A stretch of 38,541 nt of DNA. Origin: Anaerolineales bacterium. GTDB taxonomy: Bacteria; Chloroflexota; Anaerolineae; Anaerolineales; Villigracilaceae. Made by a program: the position numbers and the translations under genes. The DNA is taken from positions 1 to 38,541 of the forward strand of contig JAGUZU010000015.1 in NCBI GenBank assembly GCA_020060625.1, given 5' to 3'. The notes under the pieces are model-generated. The model ran no database searches, was not told where the DNA came from, and worked only from the letters and a program-made list of their open reading frames with translations. Positions within the stretch are counted from its first letter, which is position 1. The number at the start of each line of letters is the position of its first letter. This document shows positions 31,370 through 38,541 of this stretch, piece after piece.

Positions 31370-31666
31370 TTACTTTATTGGTTTTACGACATCCCAAACG
31401 ATGTCTGGGTAACGTGCCGCCACTTGCAGCAAAACACGGGCTGGACCCTGTGGGGTGCGCCTGCCTTGTTCCCAGTTCCGCAGCGTGGCGGCGCTGATAC
31501 CAAGTAGTGAAGCAAAATCCTGCTGGGAAAGTTTATAACCTGCGCGAATGCGCTTAATATTTGGCGGCGTGATCTTAAATGCGCGAGAAGGTTTCTTTTC
31601 TCCGCGTAATATCGCCCCGCCTTCGCGAACGCTTTCCAAAAGGTCGTTGAACAATTCTTCTTTCAT
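31370..31666 (-). CDS. HigA-like antitoxin (XRE family)
   Basis: 98 residues from ATG 31666, with AAAGAGGAA upstream. The C-terminal half is a helix-turn-helix (IKRIRAGYKLSQQDFASLLG followed by ISAATLRNWEQGRRTPQGPA) of the Cro/CI type used by HigA-like antitoxins. The N-terminal part (KEELFNDLLESVREGGAI) is likely the toxin-binding region. It overlaps the preceding toxin gene by 4 nt (ATGA), the usual toxin-first HigBA order. It represses its own operon through the operator upstream of the toxin. The gene ends 3 nt from the thiB stop on the opposite strand. Confidence 0.9.
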   Translation of the reverse strand: MKEELFNDLLESVREGGAILRGEKKPSRAFKITPPNIKRIRAGYKLSQQDFASLLGISAATLRNWEQGRRTPQGPARVLLQVAARYPDIVWDVVKPIK

Positions 31667-31980
31667 CGAAATTCCTCTTTCACGATCTTCCGCAGGATTT
31701 TCAATTGTTCCTGAGTCAAATCGTCTTTGACATTTTTCGGGTAAATCAGGAGCATCAAAATGCGTTCCTGTTTTACCGCCCAATAATAGATCACGCGCAC
31801 ACCGCCACGCTTTCCGCGCCCTGTCATACCCCAGCGCATTTTTCGCAAACCTCCGCTGGAAGGAATGACCACACCCGCATCGGGGCGGTTGGCGATCACG
31901 GATTGCAACAGGCGGTATTCTTCATCGCTCAAGAGCAGTAAAACCTGGCGGGTGAAGATGTGCGTTTCGACGATAACCAT
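31663..31980 (-). CDS. RelE/HigB-type toxin of a type II toxin-antitoxin pair
   Basis: 105 residues, a typical RelE-superfamily size. The C-terminal basic face is recognisable: GGLRKMRWGMTGRGKRGGVR, then VIYYWAVKQERILMLLIYPKN and the helix LTQEQLKILRKIVKEEF. These are features of the ribosome-associated mRNA endonucleases of the HigB/RelE group. The start is ATG at 31980; no strong Shine-Dalgarno. It forms a two-gene operon with the downstream antitoxin, on the opposite strand to the surrounding thiamine transport genes. Confidence 0.9.
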   Translation of the reverse strand: MVIVETHIFTRQVLLLLSDEEYRLLQSVIANRPDAGVVIPSSGGLRKMRWGMTGRGKRGGVRVIYYWAVKQERILMLLIYPKNVKDDLTQEQLKILRKIVKEEFR

Positions 31981-31988
31981 TATTATGT

Positions 31989-32016
31989 ATTATACGCCAT
32001 TGGCGTAGTTTTGGAA
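31989..32016 (-). promoter_or_regulatory. Toxin-antitoxin promoter with central operator dyad
   Basis: On the minus strand TATAAT lies at 31994-31989, with a weak -35-like TTCCAA at 32016-32011. Between them is the exact dyad TACGCC-ATT-GGCGTA (31993-32007). An operator in the spacer is the classical arrangement for antitoxin autorepression. It lies 20 bp from the thiP start, so it could also affect thiP expression. Confidence 0.7.
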
Positions 32017-32027
32017 GACCGAAAATT

Positions 32028-33692
32028 ATGACTATAACCAAAAATTATTTCAGCCTATCAACATCCCGCCTCCTTCTTTGGATTCCAACCCTCCTCTTTC
32101 TTCTTTCCTTTTTCTTCTTCCCTCTCTTCAAAATACTTGTCCTCACCTTCAACCCCGCCACCCTCACCGACCCAAACAATCTACGCATCACGCAACACGC
32201 AGCACTCTTCACCTTCTACCAAGCCATCCTCTCCACCTTCCTCACATTCGCTCTCGGACTCCCCGCCGCCATCCTCTTTTCCAAATTTGACTTTCGCGGC
32301 AAATCCCTGCTCCGCGCCTTGACCGCCGTCCCATTCATGCTTCCAACCGTTGTCGTTGCCGCCGCCTTCAACTCCCTGTTTAGTTATAAGGTTACAGGTT
32401 CAATGTTACAGGTTTTCAACCTTCAACCTGAAACCTTCAACTTTCTACTGATTTTAATCGCCCACACCTTCTACAACACCACCATCGTCATCCGTATCGT
32501 CGGCAATGCCCTATCCCGTCTCGACCCCAGCCTCGAAGCCTCTGCCCGTGTTCTTGGCGCAGATACTTTCCACGTCTGGAAAGATGTCATCCTCCCAATC
32601 CTTCGCCCTTCCCTACTCGCCGCTGTCCTGCTCGTCTTCATGTTCGACTTCACCAGTTTCGGCGTCATCCTTTTGCTGGGCGGCTCGAACTTCGCCACCC
32701 TCGAAGTGGAAATCTACATCCGCGCCCTGCAGCTGCCCAACCTGAATCTCGCCGCGCTTCTTTCCGCTATCCAACTTATCTTCACGCTTATTTTTTCTAT
32801 ACTCTATACCCGCGCCATCAACCAAGTCCAAACCCAAACCGCCCCGCGTTTCTCCGCTTCTCGCTCACCAAAAACAATCCACGAACGAGCCTTCGTCTTT
32901 GCGTTTTGCGTTTTTCTCCTTGCGTTTTTCGTCCTGCCCCTCATCTCCCTCCCCATCCGCTCCCTCACCCGCCTCGAAGCAGACCGTGGACAACGCACCG
33001 AAGTCCAATACGGCTTCACGACAGATTACTACGAAGAACTCTTCATCAACCGACGCGGTTCCTTGTTCTACGTCCCGCCGGTGCAAGCCGCCGTCAACTC
33101 GCTGGGGTTTGCAGGCATCACTGTCATCCTTTCGCTTGCCCTCGGTTTTCCCGCCGCCTACGCTCTCGCCAAACCGACGCGACTCGAAAAATTCCTCGAC
33201 CCCTTCCTCATGCTTCCGCTCGGCGCCTCGGCTGTGATGATGGGACTTGGCTTCATCCTCTCCTTCGGGCGGCTCATCGCGTCGCCGTTTTTTATTCCCA
33301 TCGCACATACGCTTATTGCGCTTCCCTTTGTGATTCGCACCCTGCAACCCGCGTTCGCATCCATCCCCGAAAGACTCCGCCAAGCCGCCTCCACTCTCGG
33401 CGCGTCACCTTTCCGTGTTTGGCAAACCGTAGACTTTCCCATCCTCGCGCGCGCCACGCTCGGCGCCGCCACCTTCGCCTTTACCGTCTCGCTCGGCGAG
33501 TTCGGCGCCACCCTGCTCATCACCCGCCCCGAGTATCCCACCATCCCCATCGCCATCTCGCGCTTCCTCTCGCAGCCAGGCGGGATCAACTATGGTCAAG
33601 CCATGGCGATGGCAACCATCCTCATGCTGCTGACCACGCTCAGCATCCTGCTCATCGAAAAACTGCGTTTCAACAACACCGGAGAACTCTAA
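32028..33692 (+). CDS. thiP: Thiamine ABC transporter permease
   Basis: 554 residues, a fused two-half permease as ThiP usually is. It contains about 12 hydrophobic segments and two binding-protein-dependent transport motifs: EASARVLGADTFHVWKDVILP (170-190) and RQAASTLGASPFRVWQTVDFP (455-475). GGAAGA at 32013-32018 is a possible ribosome-binding site. Between AAFNSLFS and LLILIAHTFYN (residues 120-138) is the peptide YKVTGSMLQVFNLQPETFNF, encoded by a GGTTACAGGTT-type palindrome with the frame retained. It ends in TAATG overlapping the ThiQ start. A toxin-antitoxin pair separates it from thiB. Confidence 0.93.
   Translation: MTITKNYFSLSTSRLLLWIPTLLFLLSFFFFPLFKILVLTFNPATLTDPNNLRITQHAALFTFYQAILSTFLTFALGLPAAILFSKFDFRGKSLLRALTAVPFMLPTVVVAAAFNSLFSYKVTGSMLQVFNLQPETFNFLLILIAHTFYNTTIVIRIVGNALSRLDPSLEASARVLGADTFHVWKDVILPILRPSLLAAVLLVFMFDFTSFGVILLLGGSNFATLEVEIYIRALQLPNLNLAALLSAIQLIFTLIFSILYTRAINQVQTQTAPRFSASRSPKTIHERAFVFAFCVFLLAFFVLPLISLPIRSLTRLEADRGQRTEVQYGFTTDYYEELFINRRGSLFYVPPVQAAVNSLGFAGITVILSLALGFPAAYALAKPTRLEKFLDPFLMLPLGASAVMMGLGFILSFGRLIASPFFIPIAHTLIALPFVIRTLQPAFASIPERLRQAASTLGASPFRVWQTVDFPILARATLGAATFAFTVSLGEFGATLLITRPEYPTIPIAISRFLSQPGGINYGQAMAMATILMLLTTLSILLIEKLRFNNTGEL
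32390..32435. repeat. In-frame palindromic element inside thiP
   Basis: GGTTACAGGTT (32390-32400) pairs with AACCTGAAACC (32425-32435) with one mismatch. Between them are another TTACAGGTT copy and CAACCTTCAACCTG. The words are the same as in the intergenic element at 2434-2490, yet this copy is translated as part of an extramembrane loop of the permease. Confidence 0.85.
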
Positions 33693-34846
33693 TGCTCGAA
33701 CTTCGCAATGTCGTCAAATATTACGAAGGCAGACCGCTCCTGCGCGACATATCCTTCACCGTCTCGCAAGGCGAAACCGTATGTCTGCTCGGCGCATCGG
33801 GCAGCGGCAAAAGCACCATTTTGAGGATGATCGCTGGATTGGACTTTCCCGAACGTGGAGCGATTCTGCTAAACGACCTTGACCTCGCCCAGACTCCGCC
33901 TCACCTCCGCGACTTTGGCTTGGTCTTCCAGGACTACGGGCTTTTCCCACACCTGAACGTTTTTGACAACATCGCTTTCGGCTTGAAAATGCTCGTTGCG
34001 CGTAGGGGACGTTCTCCCCTGGCACCGCCCGCCAGGGCAGGTGTAACGTCCCCGAATGCGCAAGAGAGCGCATTCTACGCGAGGGATAAAATCCAACATC
34101 GCGTGCATGAACTTTTGGAACAGGTCAATTTGGTTGGCTTTGACTCCCGCAAAGTAACCGACCTCTCCGGTGGCGAGCAACAGCGTGTTGCACTCGCGCG
34201 TGCCCTTGCTCCCCAACCTCGCTTGCTCATGTTCGATGAACCTCTCGGCGCATTGGACAGGTCGCTGAAAGAAGACTTGCTCAACGAAATACGAGGTATC
34301 TTGCACCAGACGAAAATCCCTGCCATCTACGTCACCCACGACCAGGAGGAAGCCTTCACTATCGCAGACCGCATTTTGGTTTTGCATGAAGGCACCATCA
34401 TCCGCGACGCTGCGCCGCATGAAATTTGGCGCGAGCCCAAGTCCGCGGTTGTGGCGAAGCTGCTTGGGATTGGGAACGTGATTGGAGGCGAAGTGATTTC
34501 GGAAAATAAAGTCAAAACAGTATTTGGTGTTTTCAATTTAGATTGTGCAAAAAGTATTGGAGAAAAAATCCAATTACTACTGACCGAATCCCCCTCTCCC
34601 AGTGGGAGAGGCGCTGCCCTGAGCCTGTCGAAGGGGGCTAGGGGTGAGGGCAAGCCCCCCTCTCCTTTTAGGAGAGGGGACGGGGGTGAGGTCATAGAGG
34701 AGATTCAACTTACAGTGGAAGACATCCTCTTTAAGCAGGATCAGTTCCAGGTCAAGGCTAGAGGCGGAATTAACATCCACATGAAAGACGCGCCCCGCAT
34801 CGGTGACGTCATCACTGTGAAGGTTCAGGTACAATGCCTGTCATGA
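33692..34846 (+). CDS. thiQ: Thiamine ABC transporter ATPase
   Basis: 384 residues from ATG 33692, overlapping the thiP stop (TAATG), with CGGAGAAC as ribosome-binding site. Walker A is GASGSGKS (34-41), the signature is LSGGEQQRV (158-166), Walker B is LLMFDEP (Asp182, Glu183), the D-loop is ALD and the H-loop is THDQ (His216). A C-terminal TOBE-like domain follows (MPPR-type ending GDVITVKVQV). Two repeat-encoded insertions lie at about residues 103-131, between the Q-loop part and the signature, and 299-333, within TOBE. The 384-residue length exceeds typical thiamine ATPases (about 235-360). All catalytic motifs are intact. Confidence 0.92.
   Translation: MLELRNVVKYYEGRPLLRDISFTVSQGETVCLLGASGSGKSTILRMIAGLDFPERGAILLNDLDLAQTPPHLRDFGLVFQDYGLFPHLNVFDNIAFGLKMLVARRGRSPLAPPARAGVTSPNAQESAFYARDKIQHRVHELLEQVNLVGFDSRKVTDLSGGEQQRVALARALAPQPRLLMFDEPLGALDRSLKEDLLNEIRGILHQTKIPAIYVTHDQEEAFTIADRILVLHEGTIIRDAAPHEIWREPKSAVVAKLLGIGNVIGGEVISENKVKTVFGVFNLDCAKSIGEKIQLLLTESPSPSGRGAALSLSKGARGEGKPPSPFRRGDGGEVIEEIQLTVEDILFKQDQFQVKARGGINIHMKDAPRIGDVITVKVQVQCLS
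33999..34081. repeat. In-frame palindromic element inside thiQ (copy 1)
   Basis: Outer arms CGCGTAG (33999-34005) and CTACGCG (34075-34081) enclose GGGGACGTT/AACGTCCCC (34005-34013 with 34045-34053), CCCTGGC/GCCAGGG (34017-34023 with 34031-34037), and AATGCGC/GCGCATT (34055-34061 with 34068-34074). All four pairs are exact. The piece interrupts the ATPase between FGLKM and HRVHELLEQ without a stop codon or frameshift. Confidence 0.88.
34590..34692. repeat. In-frame palindromic element inside thiQ (copy 2)
   Basis: Contains exact dyads CTCTCCC/GGGAGAG (34594-34600 with 34604-34610) and CCCCTCTCC/GGAGAGGGG (34657-34665 with 34671-34679), with CCCTGAGCCTGTCGAAGGG (34617-34635) between. The latter is a well-known dispersed repeat word. 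It encodes a Ser/Pro/Gly/Arg-rich stretch inside the C-terminal domain of the ATPase. Confidence 0.88.
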
Positions 34847-35292
34847 AAATCCTGAAAAAGAATCTGGCAGAGGAAATTCTTTGGCAGTATGACGGCGTGG
34901 AATTGCGCCGTGATGAAACATCCGTTACCGTCGAGGCATTTTTTAATCGCGATGACCTGCCGTTTCAAGAGATTATTTTGAAACGCAATGACCGCTTCGT
35001 TGAAACATTTTATACCGATAAGTGGTACAACATCTTTGAAATCTACGACCGCGATGATGGAAAATTGAAAGGCTGGTATTGCAACATAACCAAGCCCGCC
35101 GTTATCCAGGATGGTTCAGTCTCGTATGTGGATCTGGCGTTGGATTTGTGGGTTTCGGCAAATGGGAAGCGAACCGTTTTGGATGAAGATGAACTGGAAG
35201 AGTTGAATTTGAATGAGGCATTGAAGCGAAACGTCTTTGAAGGTTTGCGCGAACTTGAAGACTATTTTGAGTCAAAAAAACCTCCGCAGTGA
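34834..35292 (+). CDS. DUF402 family protein
   Basis: 152 residues. The DUF402 core is seen in EAFFNRDDLPFQEIILKRND and ETFYTDKWYNIFEIYD, with KGWYCNITKPA and the acidic VSYVDLALDLWVSANGKRTVLDEDELEEL. This is the Ntdp/FomD-like fold, whose known members hydrolyse nucleoside tri- or diphosphates. Two starts are possible: ATG 34834 (AAGGTT eight bases before it) and ATG 34843, which overlaps the thiQ stop as ATGA. The frame overlaps the end of thiQ either way, so it belongs to the same transcript. Any thiamine-related role is unknown. Confidence 0.8.
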   Translation: MPVMKILKKNLAEEILWQYDGVELRRDETSVTVEAFFNRDDLPFQEIILKRNDRFVETFYTDKWYNIFEIYDRDDGKLKGWYCNITKPAVIQDGSVSYVDLALDLWVSANGKRTVLDEDELEELNLNEALKRNVFEGLRELEDYFESKKPPQ

Positions 35293-35306
35293 CGGAGGAT
35301 TTTTTA
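35281..35306. terminator. Bidirectional terminator after the thiamine operon
   Basis: CCTCCG (35281-35286) and CGGAGG (35293-35298) form the stem, with A7 to the left and ATTTTTT to the right. It overlaps the stop codons of both the DUF402 gene and the converging HEAT-repeat gene. Confidence 0.88.
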
Positions 35307-36284
35307 TTCTTCATCTTCTTCGCCGAGAAGATCGTCTTCATCCAGTGACAGGAGGTCGAAACTGTTTAGTTCTTCGTTGAAGTCGAGGTTTTCGAGGGCG
35401 TCTTCAAGGAAGGCGATGGTCTCCTCGTCGTCGGTCTGTTCGATCAGGTTGACCAGATAAATGCGGGCGTCTTCGCCGCCGATCTGCGAGAGCGACCAGA
35501 TTGCCGCCATGACGACATCGTCATCTTCCTCTTCGTCTTCGAGCATCTTGAGCATGATGGGAGCCGCGTCTTCGATGTTGAGTTCGCCTGCGGCTTCGGC
35601 GGCGGCAAAGCGGATGCGCGGGTCTTCGTCCAGCAGTTTGCTGATTACGCGCTCATCCCACAGGTTGTCGTGCGAACGCCCCATGGCGCGCAGCGCGCTG
35701 GCGACCCAGGCAGGGTCTTCGCGCTGAAATGCGGTTTCGAGGATGTTCTCCATTTCCCCGCGCGAGGAATAGCCGAACGATTCCAATGCGCGCCTTCGCA
35801 GGGACGGGTTTTCGTCGCTGCGAATGATGGAAATGAGGGCGTCTTCCGTTTTGCGCTGCAGGGATTCGTCCAGTTCCTCCAACTCGCCGAGCAGGACGAA
35901 TTCGCCGAGCAAAGCTGCCGCTTCCATGCGCGGAGCGAGAACGGTGTCGGTGAGGAAAATGTCGATCAATGGGTCAACAAGATTCGGGTCGTTTGATTCG
36001 GCGAGCAGTCCAATGGCGCGGGCGCGGACTTCTCCATCCGTATCGGTCAGCAATGCCCTGCCGATGTCTTCGTAGGAGACGAGGGTGTCCGAGTCGAGGT
36101 GGGATAAAAGCGTATCGAGCAGGAGCAGTTTCCGATCCGGTTTGACGCTGTGCCACACATCCAGAAAGAGCCGCAGGGATTTCGGGTCCAGGTCGGAGTA
36201 ATGTTGGAGATGGTTTTGCGGGATGTCCTTTTTGGAATCCAGCAGGTGGTCGAGAATGGTTTGGAAGGAAAGGGTTTCAGTCAT
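35304..36284 (-). CDS. HEAT-repeat protein, strongly acidic
   Basis: 326 residues built of about eight helical-pair repeats of the HEAT/PBS-lyase type, such as DGEVRARAIGLLAESNDPNLV, NPSLRRRALESFGYSSRGEM and DPRIRFAAAEAAGELNIEDA. The C-terminal end is very acidic (SLDEDDLLGEEDEE). Such scaffolds mediate protein interactions; no enzymatic motif is seen. The start at 36284 is one base beyond the RseP stop, so the two genes are co-transcribed. Position in operon with the site-2 protease suggests a link to membrane protein quality control, but this is inference. Confidence 0.87.
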   Translation of the reverse strand: MTETLSFQTILDHLLDSKKDIPQNHLQHYSDLDPKSLRLFLDVWHSVKPDRKLLLLDTLLSHLDSDTLVSYEDIGRALLTDTDGEVRARAIGLLAESNDPNLVDPLIDIFLTDTVLAPRMEAAALLGEFVLLGELEELDESLQRKTEDALISIIRSDENPSLRRRALESFGYSSRGEMENILETAFQREDPAWVASALRAMGRSHDNLWDERVISKLLDEDPRIRFAAAEAAGELNIEDAAPIMLKMLEDEEEDDDVVMAAIWSLSQIGGEDARIYLVNLIEQTDDEETIAFLEDALENLDFNEELNSFDLLSLDEDDLLGEEDEE

Positions 36285-36285
36285 G

Positions 36286-37401
36286 TTATGGAAGGGGGAT
36301 TTGAGGCGGGTCGATGAAATCCCTTACGTTGACGATGAGCATCAGGCTGATGAGCAGGAGCATGGCAATGCCGTTGACCATGTTTTCCCATTTGGGCGGG
36401 ATGCGTTTGCGGAAAAGGATTTCGGGAAGGGTGAAGAGAATGCGCCCGCCGTCCAGCGCGGGGATGGGGAAGAGGTTGAAGACGCCGAGGGACACGCTCA
36501 ATACGCCGATGATGTTGAGCGTCCAGTTTGTGGGGCGGGGGGCGGGAGCGCCAGTATTCTCCGCCGAGACCACCTCCTGACGGCTGGAGACGTCCTCTTC
36601 CACTGCAAAATTAAAGATGTCGTAAATGCCTTTGAACCCGACCAGACGCGCATCTTCAGGCGCGATGATGCCCTGGATCAACGCAATGGGAAGGTAGACG
36701 ATTGTCGCGGCTTGCACGCCGGTGATGACCACTCCGCCCGAAACGCTTTCAGCGATGGTGGCGGGACGCGTTGCGGAGGAAAGCCCCACGCCCAGCGCGC
36801 CCTCCTGCGCCGACCGGCTCGAAAGCGGCGTGGCAGTGACCGTGATCTGTTCCCCTTCCCGTTCGATCAACAACTCCACAGGCGTATCGAGATTTTCACG
36901 GATGATGGTAATGGCGGGGTTCACCTCCTCCACCTTCTGCCTGTTGATGGCTAGCAGAACGTCGCCGGATTGAATGTCTGCCTGCGCGGCAGGGGAGTTC
37001 TGGCTGACAGAGTCAATTGTGATGGGTCCGGGAACCGGCACGCCCTGAAACGCAATCAGCATCGAAAAGACCACAACCGCCGTCAATAAATTCATCAAAG
37101 GACCAGCCGCAAGAACCACCAGCCGCTTCCATGGGTTTGCCGAGGCAAGTCCGCCTGGCACGTTCGGGTCATTCTCGCCTTTCGGGCGGATGAACCCGCC
37201 CAAAGGCAGGGCATGAATCGTAAACTCCGTTCCCTGCCATTTGAAGAGCGTCGCAATCTTATATGAAGGCAGACCAAAGCCAAATTCCTCCACTTCGATC
37301 TTTGCCCAACGCGCCGCAATGAAATGCCCCAACTCATGCACGAAAATCATTCCGCTCAAAGCGAGCAGAAAGACGATGAAAACTGCAAATCCAGATACCA
37401 T
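36286..37401 (-). CDS. rseP: Site-2 intramembrane metalloprotease (RIP protease) RseP
   Basis: 371 residues. The zinc site is HELGH (His22, Glu23, His26) in the first membrane helix, with the third ligand in FPIPALDGGR (Asp317) in a later one. Further membrane segments lie near 95-117, 225-245 and 338-358. A PDZ domain occupies about 120-195 (SPAAQADIQSGDVLLAINRQ and later). This enzyme cuts single-pass membrane substrates such as anti-sigma factors after a first cleavage. I chose ATG 37401 with AGGAAA upstream rather than ATG at 37446. Downstream, the HEAT-repeat gene follows with a one-base gap. Confidence 0.94.
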   Translation of the reverse strand: MVSGFAVFIVFLLALSGMIFVHELGHFIAARWAKIEVEEFGFGLPSYKIATLFKWQGTEFTIHALPLGGFIRPKGENDPNVPGGLASANPWKRLVVLAAGPLMNLLTAVVVFSMLIAFQGVPVPGPITIDSVSQNSPAAQADIQSGDVLLAINRQKVEEVNPAITIIRENLDTPVELLIEREGEQITVTATPLSSRSAQEGALGVGLSSATRPATIAESVSGGVVITGVQAATIVYLPIALIQGIIAPEDARLVGFKGIYDIFNFAVEEDVSSRQEVVSAENTGAPAPRPTNWTLNIIGVLSVSLGVFNLFPIPALDGGRILFTLPEILFRKRIPPKWENMVNGIAMLLLISLMLIVNVRDFIDPPQIPLP

Positions 37402-37611
37402 TTTTTTATTTCCTAATCCAGACTTCGGAAGCCTGTTTGAAATCATTTAGACCGGGAATCTTATAAAAGACTTCTGAAGCCTAACTCCGACGATGCGGAT
37501 TATATCTTCAAATGGATGGGTGGAAGTTAATCTTTTATTAGACGGATTCCCCGCCTCACCTCCCCGCTGATGCCTGATTCTGTATTCTGCGACCTTTATC
37601 TCGTCTGCAAG
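37402..37611. other. Intergenic region upstream of rseP
   Basis: About 210 bases with no ORF I can support. A minus-strand TATAAT lies at 37504-37499 as a candidate rseP -10, without a good -35. GACTTCGGAAGCC (around 37422) and GACTTCTGAAGCC (around 37468) are near-identical short repeats of unknown meaning. Confidence 0.4.
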
Positions 37612-38541
37612 TTAAACGATCTTCGCCGCGCCGCCGACTCCCGCTGCAAGCACATCGCTCACACCCGGCAACTCGCGCAGGCGTTTTTCCACTTCCTTTG
37701 CATATTCCCCCAAACACAGCACATGGACATTCGGTCCCGCATCCACCGTGTAGCCGACGGGCAGTCCGCTCGCGCGCCATTCGCGCACCTGATGGAATAT
37801 CTCCACCGTGGCAGATTGCCAATACATCAACGGCGGATTGGAAGTCATCATCACCGAATGCATCATGTCCGAATCATGCTCGACGATATTCGCAAACGCC
37901 TCGAAATCCCGATTCAAAATCGCATTGCGGCAAATCTCAAGCCTGCGCGGAGCATCTGCCACACGCGCCCCCTGCAGCGGACTCGTCCCTGCAATGGCAT
38001 GACCTTCCGTAGAGCCTGTCTTTTTGTGAGCCGAACTGACGATGGCAACGCAGTCCGCCAAATTCCAATGGTCAACCGGCGCGATGGAGAAGGCGTAAGA
38101 GTCGCTTTCAGTTTCGCCCATTTTCCACTCCACGAATCCAGCCGGAATGGAGCGCGAAGCGGAGCCTGATCCGCGCCTTGCCAAAACGGAGAGTTCGGGT
38201 TCGCTCAAGTCAAGTCCCGCCGCTTTACTGCCCGCCACTGCCAACGCCGCAAACGCCGCCGCCGAGGAAGCGATCCCTGCCCCAGCGGGGAAGTTGTTTT
38301 CGCTCATCACTTCCGCGTTTATCTTAATCCCCGCCTTTTCACGGATGAGATCGAGGATGTAAGAGACCCGGTCCAAGCCTTTGCCAACGACTTCGCGCCC
38401 GTTGATAATCAACTCGTCGAACGGCAGCGACGGCTGAAAACTGACCGTTGTGCGCGCGAACAATCCATCCAGATTCATCGAGATGGAGCCGTTGACGGGG
38501 AGACGTAAATCATGATCGCGGTTCCCCCAGTATTTGATGAA
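37612..38541 (-). CDS. mvaD: Diphosphomevalonate decarboxylase (5'-truncated by the window edge)
   Basis: 309 residues in the window; the frame continues to the right edge (F-I-K-Y-W-G-N-R-D start of the visible part), so the N-terminus is missing and the in-frame ATG at 38478 is internal. It decarboxylates mevalonate 5-diphosphate to isopentenyl diphosphate (GHMP kinase fold). Recognisable parts are the NNFPAGAGIASSAAAFAALA ATP-binding loop, RRGSGSASRSIPAGFVEW with the catalytic region, and MHSVMMTSNPPLMYW. GHMP C-terminal motif DAGPNVHVLC is present. It shows that this organism makes isoprenoids through mevalonate. Confidence 0.93.
   Translation of the reverse strand, partial: FIKYWGNRDHDLRLPVNGSISMNLDGLFARTTVSFQPSLPFDELIINGREVVGKGLDRVSYILDLIREKAGIKINAEVMSENNFPAGAGIASSAAAFAALAVAGSKAAGLDLSEPELSVLARRGSGSASRSIPAGFVEWKMGETESDSYAFSIAPVDHWNLADCVAIVSSAHKKTGSTEGHAIAGTSPLQGARVADAPRRLEICRNAILNRDFEAFANIVEHDSDMMHSVMMTSNPPLMYWQSATVEIFHQVREWRASGLPVGYTVDAGPNVHVLCLGEYAKEVEKRLRELPGVSDVLAAGVGGAAKIV

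Noticed and set aside
32906-33691. A 262-codon upstream extension of the thiQ frame
   Set aside because: It overlaps thiP in another frame, has Arg/His/Pro-rich composition typical of a shadow frame, and the ATG at 33692 fits Walker A spacing and the TAATG overlap.
1-38541. CRISPR array, tRNA or rRNA genes, phage or transposase genes
   Set aside because: I looked for regularly spaced direct repeats, cloverleaf-type motifs and transposase frames and saw none; the palindromic repeats here are irregularly placed and lack CRISPR-type spacing.

Overview
The window looks like a chromosome segment from an uncultured or little-studied member of the Chloroflexota, most likely class Anaerolineae. This is an inference from gene content: DUF3090, a B12-dependent acyl-CoA mutase, diphosphomevalonate decarboxylase, many GAF-rich sensors, and several families of small palindromic repeats. 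There are no rRNA, tRNA, phage or CRISPR features. The right end cuts through a gene.

Layout. 1-8.9 kb holds ordinary chromosomal genes: an acyl-CoA mutase large subunit (minus strand), DUF3090 and an SCO1664-like kinase-fold protein, homoserine dehydrogenase, a DUF1304 membrane protein, radA, DUF2277, a small heat-shock protein, a PnrA/BMP-type lipoprotein, and a pseudo-receiver. Dyad repeats sit between many of them. 9.0-13.1 kb is a run of five GNAT acetyltransferase genes. It is preceded by a promoter, a 27-codon leader ORF and two terminator-like hairpins, which looks like an attenuator. 13.2-14.4 kb has a zinc-ribbon protein with a histone-H1-like tail and a HAD phosphatase.

14.5-29.4 kb is one long co-directional block that starts at a near-perfect sigma70 promoter and ends at an intrinsic terminator. 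Its genes are DUF4388, a Ras-like GTPase, an alpha/beta hydrolase (Ser nucleophile), a V4R ligand-binding protein, a left-handed beta-helix protein, a Rossmann protein resembling cyanobacterial acyl-ACP reductase, a receiver plus degenerate-GGDEF regulator, a 2471-residue histidine kinase with about 11 GAF domains, a receiver, and a second hydrolase with Asp at the nucleophile position. I read it as a signalling module combined with lipid or small-molecule chemistry; the function is unknown.

29.4-35.3 kb is a TPP-riboswitch thiamine operon: thiamine pyrophosphokinase, then ThiB, ThiP and ThiQ transport genes, then DUF402. A HigBA/RelE-type toxin-antitoxin pair on the opposite strand splits it between thiB and thiP. 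Several genes in this operon carry short palindromic or repeat sequences inside their reading frames without losing the frame, much like Rickettsia palindromic elements. I consider this and the GNAT attenuator the two most interesting signals.

35.3-38.5 kb (minus strand) has an acidic HEAT-repeat protein, a site-2 protease (RseP) and the 5'-truncated mevalonate diphosphate decarboxylase gene.
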